Shown piece by piece: positions 1-8,737 of a stretch of 64,000 bases of DNA. The notes under the pieces were generated by a model. The model ran no database searches. It worked only from the letters and a program-made list of their open reading frames with translations, and was not told the DNA's origin. The position numbers were made by a program, and so were the translations under genes. Every line of letters starts with the position of its first letter. Position 1 is the stretch's first letter. Source of the stretch: Rubricoccus marinus (GTDB lineage Bacteria; Bacteroidota; Rhodothermia; Rhodothermales; Rubricoccaceae); NCBI RefSeq assembly GCF_002257665.1, contig NZ_MQWB01000014.1, positions 1-64,000 on the forward strand, written 5' to 3'.

Positions 1-177
1 GGAGACCTCGCCGTCGAGCGGCGGCGTCTCGCCGAAGCCGGGGAGGTCCGGGGCGATCACGTCGCGCTCGGCGGCGAGGGCGTCGAGGACCGTCTCCCAG
101 GAGCGCCACGTGCCGCCAAGCCCGTGGACGAGGAGGAGCGGGGGGCCGGTCCCCTTACGGACGTAGTTCATGTTCAT
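1..177 (-). CDS. alpha/beta hydrolase, N-terminal part (cut by window edge)
   Basis: Only the first 59 residues lie in the window; the rest runs off the left edge. The visible part carries the alpha/beta-hydrolase fold start: a short strand, then LLLVHGLGG (the oxyanion-hole HG motif), then RDVIAPDLPGFGET, typical of the second strand and loop. Two start codons two residues apart are possible (177 or 171). The catalytic serine, acid and histidine are outside the window, so the substrate cannot be named. It shares a strand with the downstream-reading DJ-1/PfpI gene but is separated from it by about 150 bases. Confidence 0.75.
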   Translation of the reverse strand, partial: MNMNYVRKGTGPPLLLVHGLGGTWRSWETVLDALAAERDVIAPDLPGFGETPPLDGEVS

Positions 178-331
178 GGGGGTTCCGAGCAGGACCTTGT
201 TAGATCCCGCAGTTGGGGTGGCGCGCTCTCATGTAGAGGCCGTGCGGGCCTTTCCGAGAGAGCATAAAAGACCGTGGGGCATCTCGGGGCGTGTAGGCCC
301 GCTTTTCGAGCAGCGGCGCGGCAGGCGACGA

Positions 332-1021
332 CTACGCCTCGGCGGTCTCGAGCGCGCGCAGGAGCGCCTCGGCGGCCGGGCCGGACGAGGCCGGGTTCTG
401 GCCCGTGATCAGCAGCCCGTCTTGGACCACGTGCACGCCCCAGTCGGAGGTCTTGGAGTAGTCGCCGCCCTTCGCCTGGAGCATGTCCTCGATCAGGAAC
501 GGCACCACGTCGGTCAGGCCGACGGCCGCCTCCTCGGAGTTGGTAAAGCCGGTGACCGTCTTGCCCTTCACGAGCGGCGAGCCGTCGGCGGCCTTCGTGT
601 GGCGGAGCACGGCGGGCGCGTGGCAGACGGCGGCGACGGGCGTGCCGGCCGCGATGGCATCTTCGATAAGCGCGATTGAGGCCTTGTCCTCGGCCAAGTC
701 CCACATGGGGCCGTGGCCGCCGGGGTAAAAGACAGCGTCGAAGTCGCCGACGGCGATCTGGTCGAGTTTGGTCGTGCTGGCGAGCGCGGCCTGGGCGTCG
801 TCGTCGGCCTTGAAGCGGCGCGTGTCGTCGGTCTGGTTGTCCTCGGTGTCGCTGGACGGGTCGAGCGGGGGCTGTCCGCCCTTCGGCGAGGCGAGCGTGA
901 TCGTCGCGTCGGCGTCCTTGAAGACGTAGTAGGGCGCGGCAAACTCTTCGAGCCAGAAGCCGGTCTTGTTGCCAGTGTCGCCGAGCTCGTCGTGGGAGGT
1001 CAGGATCATCAGGACGTTCAT
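332..1021 (-). CDS. DJ-1/PfpI family protein (type 1 glutamine amidotransferase-like)
   Basis: A 229-residue protein of the DJ-1/PfpI superfamily, whose characterised Hsp31-like members are chaperones or glutathione-independent glyoxalases (methylglyoxal to lactate). The nucleophile elbow AVCHAPA places the reactive cysteine at residue 133 with His134 beside it. A conserved acid sits in GFWLEE (residues 21-26) and the oxyanion loop is GGHGPMWDL (101-109). Length is normal for this class. It starts with ATG at 1021 and is divergent from the ATPase gene at 1340. A glyoxalase/deglycase-like role is inferred from family; the exact activity is not decided by sequence alone. Confidence 0.88.
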   Translation of the reverse strand: MNVLMILTSHDELGDTGNKTGFWLEEFAAPYYVFKDADATITLASPKGGQPPLDPSSDTEDNQTDDTRRFKADDDAQAALASTTKLDQIAVGDFDAVFYPGGHGPMWDLAEDKASIALIEDAIAAGTPVAAVCHAPAVLRHTKAADGSPLVKGKTVTGFTNSEEAAVGLTDVVPFLIEDMLQAKGGDYSKTSDWGVHVVQDGLLITGQNPASSGPAAEALLRALETAEA

Positions 1022-1339
1022 ATCAACAGAGAAGGTGGGAAGGCGTACGTCAGGTCGTCGGGATGGAACGAGCCCGCGGCGCCCGACAGTTCCGCGAGCT
1101 TTCCGCGCGCATGTCGCCGCTGAGTCCGGACCGGCACGATGCCAGAGCTCATCGGAGCCTAAAGCAGATGCCCGCGGGAGCCGACGTCCCCCTCGACGCC
1201 GACTCGCACTCTGTCCATGTGCACCGCGCCGGCTTGCTCATCGGTAGTCTAGGACCCTACGTGATGGTAGCTTAGGGCGGCTCGCAACGGTAGCGTAGAT
1301 GCGAGCGATGCGCAGGCCGAGACTCCCTACCCCAACCCC
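1022..1339. promoter_or_regulatory. divergent intergenic region
   Basis: This 318-base gap separates two divergently transcribed genes, the DJ-1/PfpI gene and the AAA_14/DUF4143 gene, so it should hold both promoters. I see no convincing coding frame and no strong repeat or RNA. The stretch around 1240-1290 is less GC-rich than its surroundings, which is the best place for a promoter of the rightward gene. Confidence 0.35.
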
Positions 1340-2611
1340 ATGTCGTACCTCCGCCGCGTCGTTGACCGCGAACTGGACGAGCTCGTGCCTGCTCTCCCGG
1401 CGATCGCGTTGGAGGGGGCGAAGGGGGTGGGGAAGACGGAGACGGCGCTCCAGCGGGCGGCCACGGTCCACCGGCTCGACGACCCCGCGCAGCGGGCGAT
1501 CGCCGAGGCCGCGCCGGAGCGTTTGCTCGAGGGAGACCGCCCCGTCCTCCTCGATGAGTGGCAGCGGGTGCCGCCGCTGTGGGACGGGGTCCGACGCGCC
1601 GTCGACGGTGGGGCCGCGCCGGGAGCGTTCCTCCTTACGGGGTCGGCCAGCCCGGCCCAGCCGCCGCCGCACTCCGGCGCAGCGCGGGTCGTGACCGTCC
1701 GGATGCGACCGCTGTCGCTGGCCGAGCGGGGCCTCGCCGGTCCGACCGTGAGCCTCCGGGCGCTGCTCGCAGGGGGCAGACCAGACGTTCAGGGGAAGAC
1801 CCACGTCGCGCTCGCCGACTACACGCGCGAGATCGTCGGGTCCGGGTTCCCTGGACTCCGTCACCTCTCTGGGCGACCGCTCCGGGCGCAGCTCGACGGG
1901 TACCTCCGCCGGATCGTCGACACCGACTTCGAGGAGATGGGCCGGGAGGTCCGCCGGCCCCAGCTGCTCCGGCGGTGGATGGCGGCCTACGCCGCCGCGA
2001 CGGCGACGAGCGCGAGCTACGAGACGATCCGGGGCGCCGCGACGCCAGGCGAGGCCGACAAGCCCGCCAAGACGACGACCATCCCGTACCGGGACGTGCT
2101 GGAACGGCTATGGATCGTGGACCCGGTGCCCGCCTGGATGCCGACGCGGAACCCGATCACGCGGCTGACGCGCTCGCCGAAGCACCACCTGGTCGACCCC
2201 GCGCTGGCGGCGCGGCTCCTGGGCGCGGGCGAGGAGGCGCTCTTGAGCGGCGACGACGCGGGGCCACCCGTCCCCCGTGACGGGACGCTCCTGGGGCACC
2301 TGTTCGAGTCGCTCGTCACGCTCTCGGTCCGGGTCTACGCCCAGGCGGCTGAGGCGGGCGTCGGCCACCTGCGGACGGCGGGCGGGCAGCAAGAGGTCGA
2401 CCTGATTGTGGAGCGGGACGACCGCAAAGTGGTCGCTGTCGAGGTCAAGCTGAGCGGGTCGATCGCCGACCGCGACGTGAGGCACTTGCTGTGGCTTCGG
2501 GACCGGCTAGGCGAGGATCTGCTCGACGCCATCATCGTGACGACGGGACCCCAGGCGTACCGGCGGCCGGACGGGGTGGCCGTCGTTCCGGCATCTCTTC
2601 TCGGTCCATAG
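1340..2611 (+). CDS. AAA_14 / DUF4143 domain ATPase
   Basis: A 423-residue P-loop ATPase of the AAA_14 + DUF4143 architecture. The Walker A motif GAKGVGKT is at residues 26-33 and Walker B VLLDEWQ at 69-75. The C-terminal DUF4143 part ends with GGQQEVDLIVE followed by AVEVKLS (about residues 345-375), a PD-(D/E)XK-like nuclease fold signature usual in this family. The molecular role of the family is not established; members are often found in accessory and defence-rich regions. The gene stands alone between a divergent and a convergent neighbour. Confidence 0.85.
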   Translation: MSYLRRVVDRELDELVPALPAIALEGAKGVGKTETALQRAATVHRLDDPAQRAIAEAAPERLLEGDRPVLLDEWQRVPPLWDGVRRAVDGGAAPGAFLLTGSASPAQPPPHSGAARVVTVRMRPLSLAERGLAGPTVSLRALLAGGRPDVQGKTHVALADYTREIVGSGFPGLRHLSGRPLRAQLDGYLRRIVDTDFEEMGREVRRPQLLRRWMAAYAAATATSASYETIRGAATPGEADKPAKTTTIPYRDVLERLWIVDPVPAWMPTRNPITRLTRSPKHHLVDPALAARLLGAGEEALLSGDDAGPPVPRDGTLLGHLFESLVTLSVRVYAQAAEAGVGHLRTAGGQQEVDLIVERDDRKVVAVEVKLSGSIADRDVRHLLWLRDRLGEDLLDAIIVTTGPQAYRRPDGVAVVPASLLGP

Positions 2612-2798
2612 CGCAGTCGCGTCTCGGGTGGGCACCGCTGTCGGCCGTAAGAGGTATAGCCATTATTGCAAGTTCACCCGTGCCGACCCGACTCTCGACG
2701 GTCGTCAAATGCGGCCGATTCGTTTCCAAGCGAACGCGACATAACGGGCCTTATGTGATGAAAGAAGATCGGTGTGACGGACGCCGCCTTGTCTGCGA

Positions 2799-4526
2799 CT
2801 AGGTGGAGCTCAAAGCAGAATTTGCGCCGGGTTGAGGTGGGAGGCCGAGATGGTGGTGCCACTGGATGACGGGGAGAGGCCCGGGCTGCTCGAGGGCGAG
2901 GAGAGGCTCAGCGCCCGGGTAGAGCTCAACGGCGCGTTGGATGAGACGTCGCGCGTCGTCCTCAGAGCCCGCTTCGCGGTAAGCCTCGGCGAGTTCGAGC
3001 GCGATGGCGGCGTCGAAGAGGGGCGGGAGGTGGAAGGCGTTTTTCTTCGACCGGCGGTTCAGGTAGGTGTTGAACGCCGCTTCCAAGGGTTCGATTGGAC
3101 CCGCGAGGTTGAGGCCGCCGAGAGTGGCTGCGATGAGGGCCTCGACGGACGGCTCGTCGAAGGCCGCCGTGTACTGGTTGGCCGTCTCCAGCCAGTCGTC
3201 CGGGACCGACTCGGGGTTCACCGCGGAACAGTAGACCACGAACAGCGCGAGCATCGGGCGTTGTTGCGCAGGTGACACGCCCTTGATCTGCTCCCTGATC
3301 TTCTCGAGGACGGGCGCGAGGTTCGTAAGTGTTGCTGATTCGGGGCGGAGGTAGACCGCGGCGAGCTCCTCGAGGAGCCCACTGAGGTAGCGGGTGGCAG
3401 AGGCGTGGTTGTAGCCGTCGGCATAGCCGAGCAGGAACGTCGGAGCGAGGCGAACGGAGACCGTGTTGCCCATCCGCTTGAGGTACTCGATCTCCTCCGT
3501 CTCGACCTTCTCGCTCCGCCGGACGAACTCCCGGATTGCGGCCCGCGCGACGTGGGTGAGCCCCGCGACCGTCAACGCGGGGCGGCCCTCGACCGCGGTG
3601 TAGTCGGCGTGGGACGGGACGGCGCCGATGGGGTCCGGGAGGCCACTCAAGGTGTGGACTGCGGACGACCTCAGATTGTAGGCCTGCCGAACGGCGACCC
3701 CGATAAGGTCGCGTGGGATGGGGCATGGCCGGCCGACCGCGTCGACTCGGAAGAACGAGTCGGGGATGTGGTTGGTGGTGAAGGCCTGGAATCGTCGGCC
3801 GAGAGCGAGGTGCTCGTGTTGGAGGATCGCCTCACGAACTCGGTCGGCTTCTTCGCCTTCAACGCCCTCGAGAGCCTTGTCGATCGGGGCGCGCCGTTGG
3901 TCGGGTAGGTCCGACCAGTTGGTCTCGTGGTCGTCGTACTTCTGCGCGAGCGACTCGACGGCGGCGACGAGCAGCGCATAGGCCATTCCAGGGTCGTCGT
4001 CGAGGCGACGGAGAGCGGTCACGTAGCGCCGGATCGCTCGCATGACCGATTCGAAGCGGTCTCGGCGTAGACCGACGAGGTCCTCGATGAATGTCGCGAG
4101 GCGCGGTCCGTCGGAGGGGTCCCATTTGACCTCGGGATCAAACACGCGAGCGACGAACGAGGCGGGCGCTCCGTTGTGAGGCGGCTTGGTTTTCCGGGTG
4201 AGGCGAGCGACAACGTCGGGAGTTGGGGAGCACGTGACCTGGAGCTCGAACGACAGGATGGCGGCCATGTCCACTAGGATCGAGTCGACCCCGACCCCCA
4301 TGATGAACTCCTTCGTCCCGTCGCGCCGGACCTTCTCGATCCGCTGCTCGAACTCGTAGACGAGGTGGAGCGGCCGCTGGCCGAAGACGTCGTCGACGGG
4401 TTTGAGCACGCCGACCGGTGTCGTGATCGGGCGGTGCAGCGCGTAGTTGGTGTGGAGGACGCCGCGCTGGGAGGTGACGAAGACGTCGTCGGTCGCGAAG
4501 AACTTGCCAGTGAGTACCTGAATCAT
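2799..4526 (-). CDS. ApeA-like HEPN domain protein
   Basis: About 575 residues from the preferred ATG at 4526; an upstream ATG at 4634 would add 36 residues of unlikely sequence. The N-terminus (LTGKFFATDDVFVTSQRGVL) resembles the beta-rich ApeA_N region, and the middle holds a HEPN signature: the helix AYALLVAAVESLAQ, then YNLRSSAVHTL with the R-x4-H pair at about Arg286/His291. HEPN proteins of this type are predicted ribonucleases, and ApeA is an abortive-infection defence protein. The last 60 residues (EAYREAGSEDDARRLIQRAV) look like a TPR helix pair. The HEPN call is from motif; the defence role is inferred from family and neighbourhood. Confidence 0.68.
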   Translation of the reverse strand: MIQVLTGKFFATDDVFVTSQRGVLHTNYALHRPITTPVGVLKPVDDVFGQRPLHLVYEFEQRIEKVRRDGTKEFIMGVGVDSILVDMAAILSFELQVTCSPTPDVVARLTRKTKPPHNGAPASFVARVFDPEVKWDPSDGPRLATFIEDLVGLRRDRFESVMRAIRRYVTALRRLDDDPGMAYALLVAAVESLAQKYDDHETNWSDLPDQRRAPIDKALEGVEGEEADRVREAILQHEHLALGRRFQAFTTNHIPDSFFRVDAVGRPCPIPRDLIGVAVRQAYNLRSSAVHTLSGLPDPIGAVPSHADYTAVEGRPALTVAGLTHVARAAIREFVRRSEKVETEEIEYLKRMGNTVSVRLAPTFLLGYADGYNHASATRYLSGLLEELAAVYLRPESATLTNLAPVLEKIREQIKGVSPAQQRPMLALFVVYCSAVNPESVPDDWLETANQYTAAFDEPSVEALIAATLGGLNLAGPIEPLEAAFNTYLNRRSKKNAFHLPPLFDAAIALELAEAYREAGSEDDARRLIQRAVELYPGAEPLLALEQPGPLPVIQWHHHLGLPPQPGANSALSST

Positions 4527-5050
4527 TGAGGTAGACAGTATTTCACCATCGACAACGCCGGAACCCTCTACGAGGTTGGCCGCGCACCAGACGATCGACG
4601 ACTGCCTGATGAAGCCGCGCAGCGGCAGCGCCACCCATTCCCTTGGTATCCGTCTCCGTGGAGTGGAACCGACGCCTTCGCTCGTGCGATGCTATCGCTT
4701 CGCGAGCGGGACGCGGCTGTCGTCCGAGCCACGGTGGCCATGGACCGGCTTATTCGCTCACGCAGCGAGGTCATACTCCTCGCCTCCCGTCGCAGGCGAC
4801 TCGGAGAGACGGCCTCCAAATCCCGAGCGGTCGCTTTGACAGCAAAGAGGTGTCCGCTTTATGTCCGGTTTGTTGTCTTCCCAGGCCGGGCCACGAGCAA
4901 GAAAGAGCGCGAATAGCGCGAATGGCGCGATCTCGGCCTTTGAGAAAAAACCGGACGTGTCCGCTTCATGTCCCCTTTCCCTCACCGCGCGTTCTCCCGC
5001 GCTTCGGCGGGAAGGACGTGTGAGTGATCTTGGTCGGCGTACCGTCCGGT
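4527..5050. promoter_or_regulatory. intergenic region with repeated words
   Basis: About 500 bases between two minus-strand genes, with no convincing coding frame. It holds two similar 22-23-base stretches at 4849-4871 and 4957-4978 (both begin GTGTCCGCTT and continue ATGTCC). The word AAACCGGAC at 4949-4957 is inverted relative to GTCCGGTTT at 4863-4871, and there are short AGCGCGAAT-type words at 4905-4930. The right part is the downstream flank of the AlbA_2 gene; the left part should contain the promoter of the HEPN gene. Function unknown. Confidence 0.4.
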
Positions 5051-6448
5051 TCAGAAGGGGTCCCGGTTGGTACGGATGTAGCGGCTCCCACGGCCACGTC
5101 CTTCCTGCCGGAGGAGGTCGATGCGCGTGAGCTCTGCGAGGTCCCGCCGGGCGGTCCGCTCGGTGAGGTCGTCGGCGAACTCGGAGTGGTACTCGCCGAG
5201 GGTGACCTGGTCGCCGGTCGTGAGGCGGTCGAGGAGTGCGCGTTGGCGATCGTTGAGGTCAGCTTGGGGAGCGCGCGCCGACGCACGACTGAAGAGGGTG
5301 AGGCGGACGCCGTGAGAGCCGGACTCCCAAAGTGGCACGGGAAGCCCCTCTTCCCGGCAGGTCTGGATCATTTTCAGGGTGCCCCGCCCAATGCGCTCCA
5401 TAAGGTCGCGAAGGTAGAGGACGTGAACGATGTCAGGGTTCGTCGGGAGTGAGGGATGGGGAGTAAAGAGGGTTTTGGGTTTCCATCCCTCCGGGAGCCT
5501 GCCCGCGTTCCAGATTTCGACGCGGGCGGGGTAGACCTCGACGGTGACTCCGCTGGACGAGGCGGCGTAGTCCCGGTGGGCGAGGGCATTGACGAGCCCC
5601 TCGCGGACGACGTAGGTGGGGTAGGACGTGCGGTTGGTCCGGCGGAGGTTATCGGGCTCGAATTCGGCCGAGAGCGGCGCGCGCTCTCGGATGAAGGCGG
5701 CGGCGCGTTCGATGACCTGAACGATGGGACCCGAGAACGTCTGGTGGTCGACGAAGTCGCCGGCCCGGTCGCTCTCATATGCGAAGGCGCGGACACGGAC
5801 TTGGGGGTGGCGGATGGCCGGGTCGCGGCCGAAGCAGACGTCGGCGGCATTGGTGAGAGCGCCGCGGGTGGCCATGCCGAGCGCTGCGAGCGTGCGTTCA
5901 GGGTCTTCGCCGTCGACGGATGGGAGGTTGGCCCGTTGGAGGTCAGCGGCGGACCGAACGGTCCGCCGGATCTCGTCGAGGTCGAGGTCGTCGTCGTTGA
6001 GGGTCGGGGCTGGGCGTCGTTCCCAACGCTCGGTCGCGGCGACGGTACGTTGGAGGAGGGCTTGGAGCTCGTCCCCGGTGGCCGGGCGGGTCTCGGAGCC
6101 GGTACGGATGTAGACGCGCTCGTTGGCGACAAACGGTCCGTCCTTGCCGCCAGGAACGACGATCGTTACGACGTGGAGGCCGTCAGGGGTCTCATCGACG
6201 CCGACGTCAACGAGGGTGGCGGGGGTGATGTGGCGGGCGAGGTAGCTCTGAAGCGTGGTCGCACTCGCCTCCGCATCGACGTCGCCAGAGGGCCGACCGA
6301 GTTCGTCGACGCCGACGAGGATGTACCCGCCGCCGCTGTTGAGGAGGGCAGCGACGTGGGCGGCGACGCGGGCGGGGTCCGCGAACGCATTGACGAACTC
6401 GATTGACGGCCCCTCGCCCTGAGCGATGATCTGGTCGATGTTCGTCAT
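5051..6448 (-). CDS. AlbA_2 (Schlafen-type) ATP-binding protein
   Basis: A 465-residue protein with an N-terminal AlbA_2/Schlafen-like domain: GEGPSIEF followed by ALLNSGGGYILVGVDELG (about residues 11-52), the standard signature. A middle GHKL-type ATPase segment shows EGLVNALAHRDY and VEIWNAGRLPEGW, as in HATPase_c_4 proteins, and the C-terminus is a winged-helix-like tail. Its ATG overlaps the stop of the DUF4062 gene by 4 bases, so the two are translationally coupled. AlbA_2 proteins are predicted nucleic-acid binding proteins or RNases and are frequent in defence islands. The biochemical role here is inferred. Confidence 0.82.
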   Translation of the reverse strand: MTNIDQIIAQGEGPSIEFVNAFADPARVAAHVAALLNSGGGYILVGVDELGRPSGDVDAEASATTLQSYLARHITPATLVDVGVDETPDGLHVVTIVVPGGKDGPFVANERVYIRTGSETRPATGDELQALLQRTVAATERWERRPAPTLNDDDLDLDEIRRTVRSAADLQRANLPSVDGEDPERTLAALGMATRGALTNAADVCFGRDPAIRHPQVRVRAFAYESDRAGDFVDHQTFSGPIVQVIERAAAFIRERAPLSAEFEPDNLRRTNRTSYPTYVVREGLVNALAHRDYAASSSGVTVEVYPARVEIWNAGRLPEGWKPKTLFTPHPSLPTNPDIVHVLYLRDLMERIGRGTLKMIQTCREEGLPVPLWESGSHGVRLTLFSRASARAPQADLNDRQRALLDRLTTGDQVTLGEYHSEFADDLTERTARRDLAELTRIDLLRQEGRGRGSRYIRTNRDPF

Positions 6449-7134
6449 GGGGTCTCGGAGGAGCCCTCCGGGTCGCGTCCTGAGCGGCGGTCGATCTCAT
6501 CGATCAGGGTGTCGGCGTCGCCGATGGTCCCCCGAGCGAAGGCCTCTGCCTCCTGGTACCGTCGGAACTGGCTGGTGGCGAAGAGGAGCGCGTCGCCGTC
6601 CGTGACGAACGTCTGGACCCAGTTGCCGCGGCGGTGTTCGAGCCGGACGTCGTGGCGCGTCGCGAGCTCGTAAAGGTCGATGATGCGGAGGTCATCGAGG
6701 GGGGGCTTCCTCTTAAAGAGGGACTTGCCCTCGTCGTCCGTGCGAGCCATGAGGGCCTGGCGGTCCTCGGGGCTGCCAAACCCGAGGTTGCGGAGGAGGG
6801 CGCGCGCGACGACCACATGCTCGTGGGCGAGGATCCATCGCGGCTTCTCATTAGCAATGGCGTAGCGGATCTCCTCGTGCGTGATGGATTCCCCGCCGTC
6901 CCTCTCGATGCCGGATCCGTAGCGGGGGAGGATGATGCCGAGGAAGAGGTCGCAGGCCTCGACGACCTGTCGGCAGTTCTCGAGCGCTGAGAGGGACGAG
7001 TCGACGGGGACAGTCCCCTTGTGGGACATCCAGACCTCAAAGCCGAGGCTGTCGAGGATAGCGTAGAGGCGGTCGAGGAGCTCTTCGAATCCGAAGACGG
7101 CGGAGGACACCATGAGGATCGGTCGTCGGGCCAT
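6445..7134 (-). CDS. DUF4062 domain protein
   Basis: About 229 residues from the ATG at 7134; an ATG at 7194 exists but adds a tail without family similarity. The N-terminus has the DUF4062 pattern: a beta strand ending in MVSS, a GFEELLDRLYAIL helix, GFEVWMSHKGTVPVD, a helix ending VEACDLFLGIILPRYGSG, then GESITHEEIRYA. The fold is TIR/SEFIR-like and the domain is often an N-terminal module of STAND-type defence proteins. Here it is free-standing and coupled to an AlbA_2 protein by a 4-base overlap, which suggests the two proteins act together. Confidence 0.82.
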   Translation of the reverse strand: MARRPILMVSSAVFGFEELLDRLYAILDSLGFEVWMSHKGTVPVDSSLSALENCRQVVEACDLFLGIILPRYGSGIERDGGESITHEEIRYAIANEKPRWILAHEHVVVARALLRNLGFGSPEDRQALMARTDDEGKSLFKRKPPLDDLRIIDLYELATRHDVRLEHRRGNWVQTFVTDGDALLFATSQFRRYQEAEAFARGTIGDADTLIDEIDRRSGRDPEGSSETP

Positions 7135-7254
7135 CGAACGGGGGCTGGCGGAAGTCGTGAGGAAAACGAAAGCTAGCGGTCCCCAGGGACACATGCGTCG
7201 GATTCCCCGAGGGAGCCTATGTCCGGCAGGGCGTACCTTGGGCTGACGGCAGCG

Positions 7255-8538
7255 TCAGACGTTGAAGAGGCTCGGGTACCGCTTGGCGATGAACGCGGCG
7301 GGGGTTGAACGCTCGGCTTCACGAGGGATGACGCTGTCCATCAAGAAGCCGTCGGCGTAGCTGGCGGCCACGCCGGCCACGGTGCCAACGATGGCGCCAG
7401 CGGTGGGGTCGACGGCAGCCGTGGCAAGACCCGTTCCCGTGGCGGCCACCCACCGAAGCCGTCGGCCGAGGGGCGTCTTGAGGAAGAAGGCGAACCGGCG
7501 CCCGAGGGAGTCGACATGATACGCGAGCTGCTCTTGGACCTCGTCGTCGGTGAGATCGGGAGCCGCCCAGAGCCAGTCGCGGAACGCCTTGCCCTCGGGG
7601 GAGTCGCGTGCGTCAAGGAGAGCGTGTAGGTTGACCTCCTCGGCGACGCCGGGGGCACGGAGATTCGGGAGCCCTTGGAGCGTTACAACACGCGCGAGGG
7701 CGTCGGAGGGCGTGTCGGGGTCGACCTGGCGGACGAGATAGTCGAGGTGGGACACGTAGAGGGAGGCGTCCGTCTCCGAGAACGGGGTGAGGGCGCGGAA
7801 GAGGCGCATCTCGCTCACTCGGTTGACCTCGGAGGCGAGCGCGAGGAGGGCGTCCTGGACGACCTGCCCGGCCGTCTTGGCGTCGAAGCCGAAGACGGAC
7901 TCGATGTCAGTGTCGACGTGAAACACCCGGTCGTCAACACTGACTTCGAACCGGTACGGACTATCGTTGGGGCCGACGCTGTTTCGAGCGAGAGCAGCTT
8001 CCACGAACGGGTCAAACCGCCCTCGGGTCGTCGCGGCGATCGTGAAGTCGTGCGTCCTCTGCCGATCGGACGCGGCAAGGTCGGCGAACGAGGCTGGGCG
8101 CCGCTCGACGGATGCCCGGAGGGCGCTGGTTAGAGACCGCCAGTCTGAGAGGCGAGAGATCTGGTAGGACTCGCGAAAGAGTTGGATGTCCTTGTGGAAG
8201 GACTGGGGCTGCTGGTACCGAAAGGCGTCGACGTGGAGCGCGTAGGGGTTGGCGGGGCCATCCGTCGGACTGAAGACGCCGAACGAGGCCTTGTCGACGG
8301 AGAGCTCGACGGCGTCGGACTTGAAGAGGCGGATGAGGGCCTGGACCCCGAACCGGTCAGCCAGGACCGGGAGTTCGAAGAGGTTCTGGGAGTGGAAGAC
8401 GTAGGTGTCGAACAGGAGAAGCCGCTCGACGAAGGCGCCGATGTCGACGTCGACGTGGGCGGGGTCCTGAATTGGGGCTCGGATGCTAGGGGCGTAGAGC
8501 CGGCGGCGGGGGTCGGTTGCGGGTCGGGGCTCGGGCAT
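7255..8538 (-). CDS. protein of unknown function (427 aa) upstream of DUF4062/AlbA_2
   Basis: I do not recognise this 427-residue protein. It is mostly predicted helical, with a conserved-looking N-terminal core (VERLLLFDTYVFHSQNLFEL, then a run of hydrophobic helices). Near the C-terminus is a glycine/alanine-rich hydrophobic stretch, roughly residues 370-400 (GAIVGTVAGVAASYADG), that could be a hairpin-like membrane segment. It ends with a typical helical tail (RYPSLFNV). The stop is 120 bases upstream of the DUF4062 start on the same strand, so the three genes are probably one unit. The start at 8538 lies next to the divergent regulatory region. A defence role is inferred only from context. 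Confidence 0.7.
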   Translation of the reverse strand: MPEPRPATDPRRRLYAPSIRAPIQDPAHVDVDIGAFVERLLLFDTYVFHSQNLFELPVLADRFGVQALIRLFKSDAVELSVDKASFGVFSPTDGPANPYALHVDAFRYQQPQSFHKDIQLFRESYQISRLSDWRSLTSALRASVERRPASFADLAASDRQRTHDFTIAATTRGRFDPFVEAALARNSVGPNDSPYRFEVSVDDRVFHVDTDIESVFGFDAKTAGQVVQDALLALASEVNRVSEMRLFRALTPFSETDASLYVSHLDYLVRQVDPDTPSDALARVVTLQGLPNLRAPGVAEEVNLHALLDARDSPEGKAFRDWLWAAPDLTDDEVQEQLAYHVDSLGRRFAFFLKTPLGRRLRWVAATGTGLATAAVDPTAGAIVGTVAGVAASYADGFLMDSVIPREAERSTPAAFIAKRYPSLFNV

Positions 8539-8737
8539 TGGGACTGTTATTGCATTATCACCATTCCAATCAACGAGCGTGCCACGAACACGGACTCATG
8601 GCGGTTGATAGACTCGTTCTGATAACAACCGATAAGGGGACGTTATCACGCCTTGACAGAGAAAGAGAGGACCTCAGTGACGGGTGGAGCGATCAGGGCC
8701 TGGGTAGAGCTAGATTGCAATAACAGCAATACACTCC
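8539..8737. promoter_or_regulatory. divergent promoter region with paired inverted repeats
   Basis: An AT-richer 199-base gap between two divergent operons. CTGTTATTGCA at 8544-8554 returns as its exact reverse complement at 8716-8726, so the two 11-base sites bracket the gap and each lies a few bases from one start codon. A second pair, TGATAAC (8620-8626) and GTTATCA (8642-8648), forms a dyad in the centre. Placement of matching sites near both starts suggests a shared regulator that could repress both directions. No regulator protein is identified. Confidence 0.6.

Noticed and set aside
4849-4978. Two direct repeats as a possible CRISPR
   Set aside because: Only two imperfect copies, no spacer series and no cas genes.
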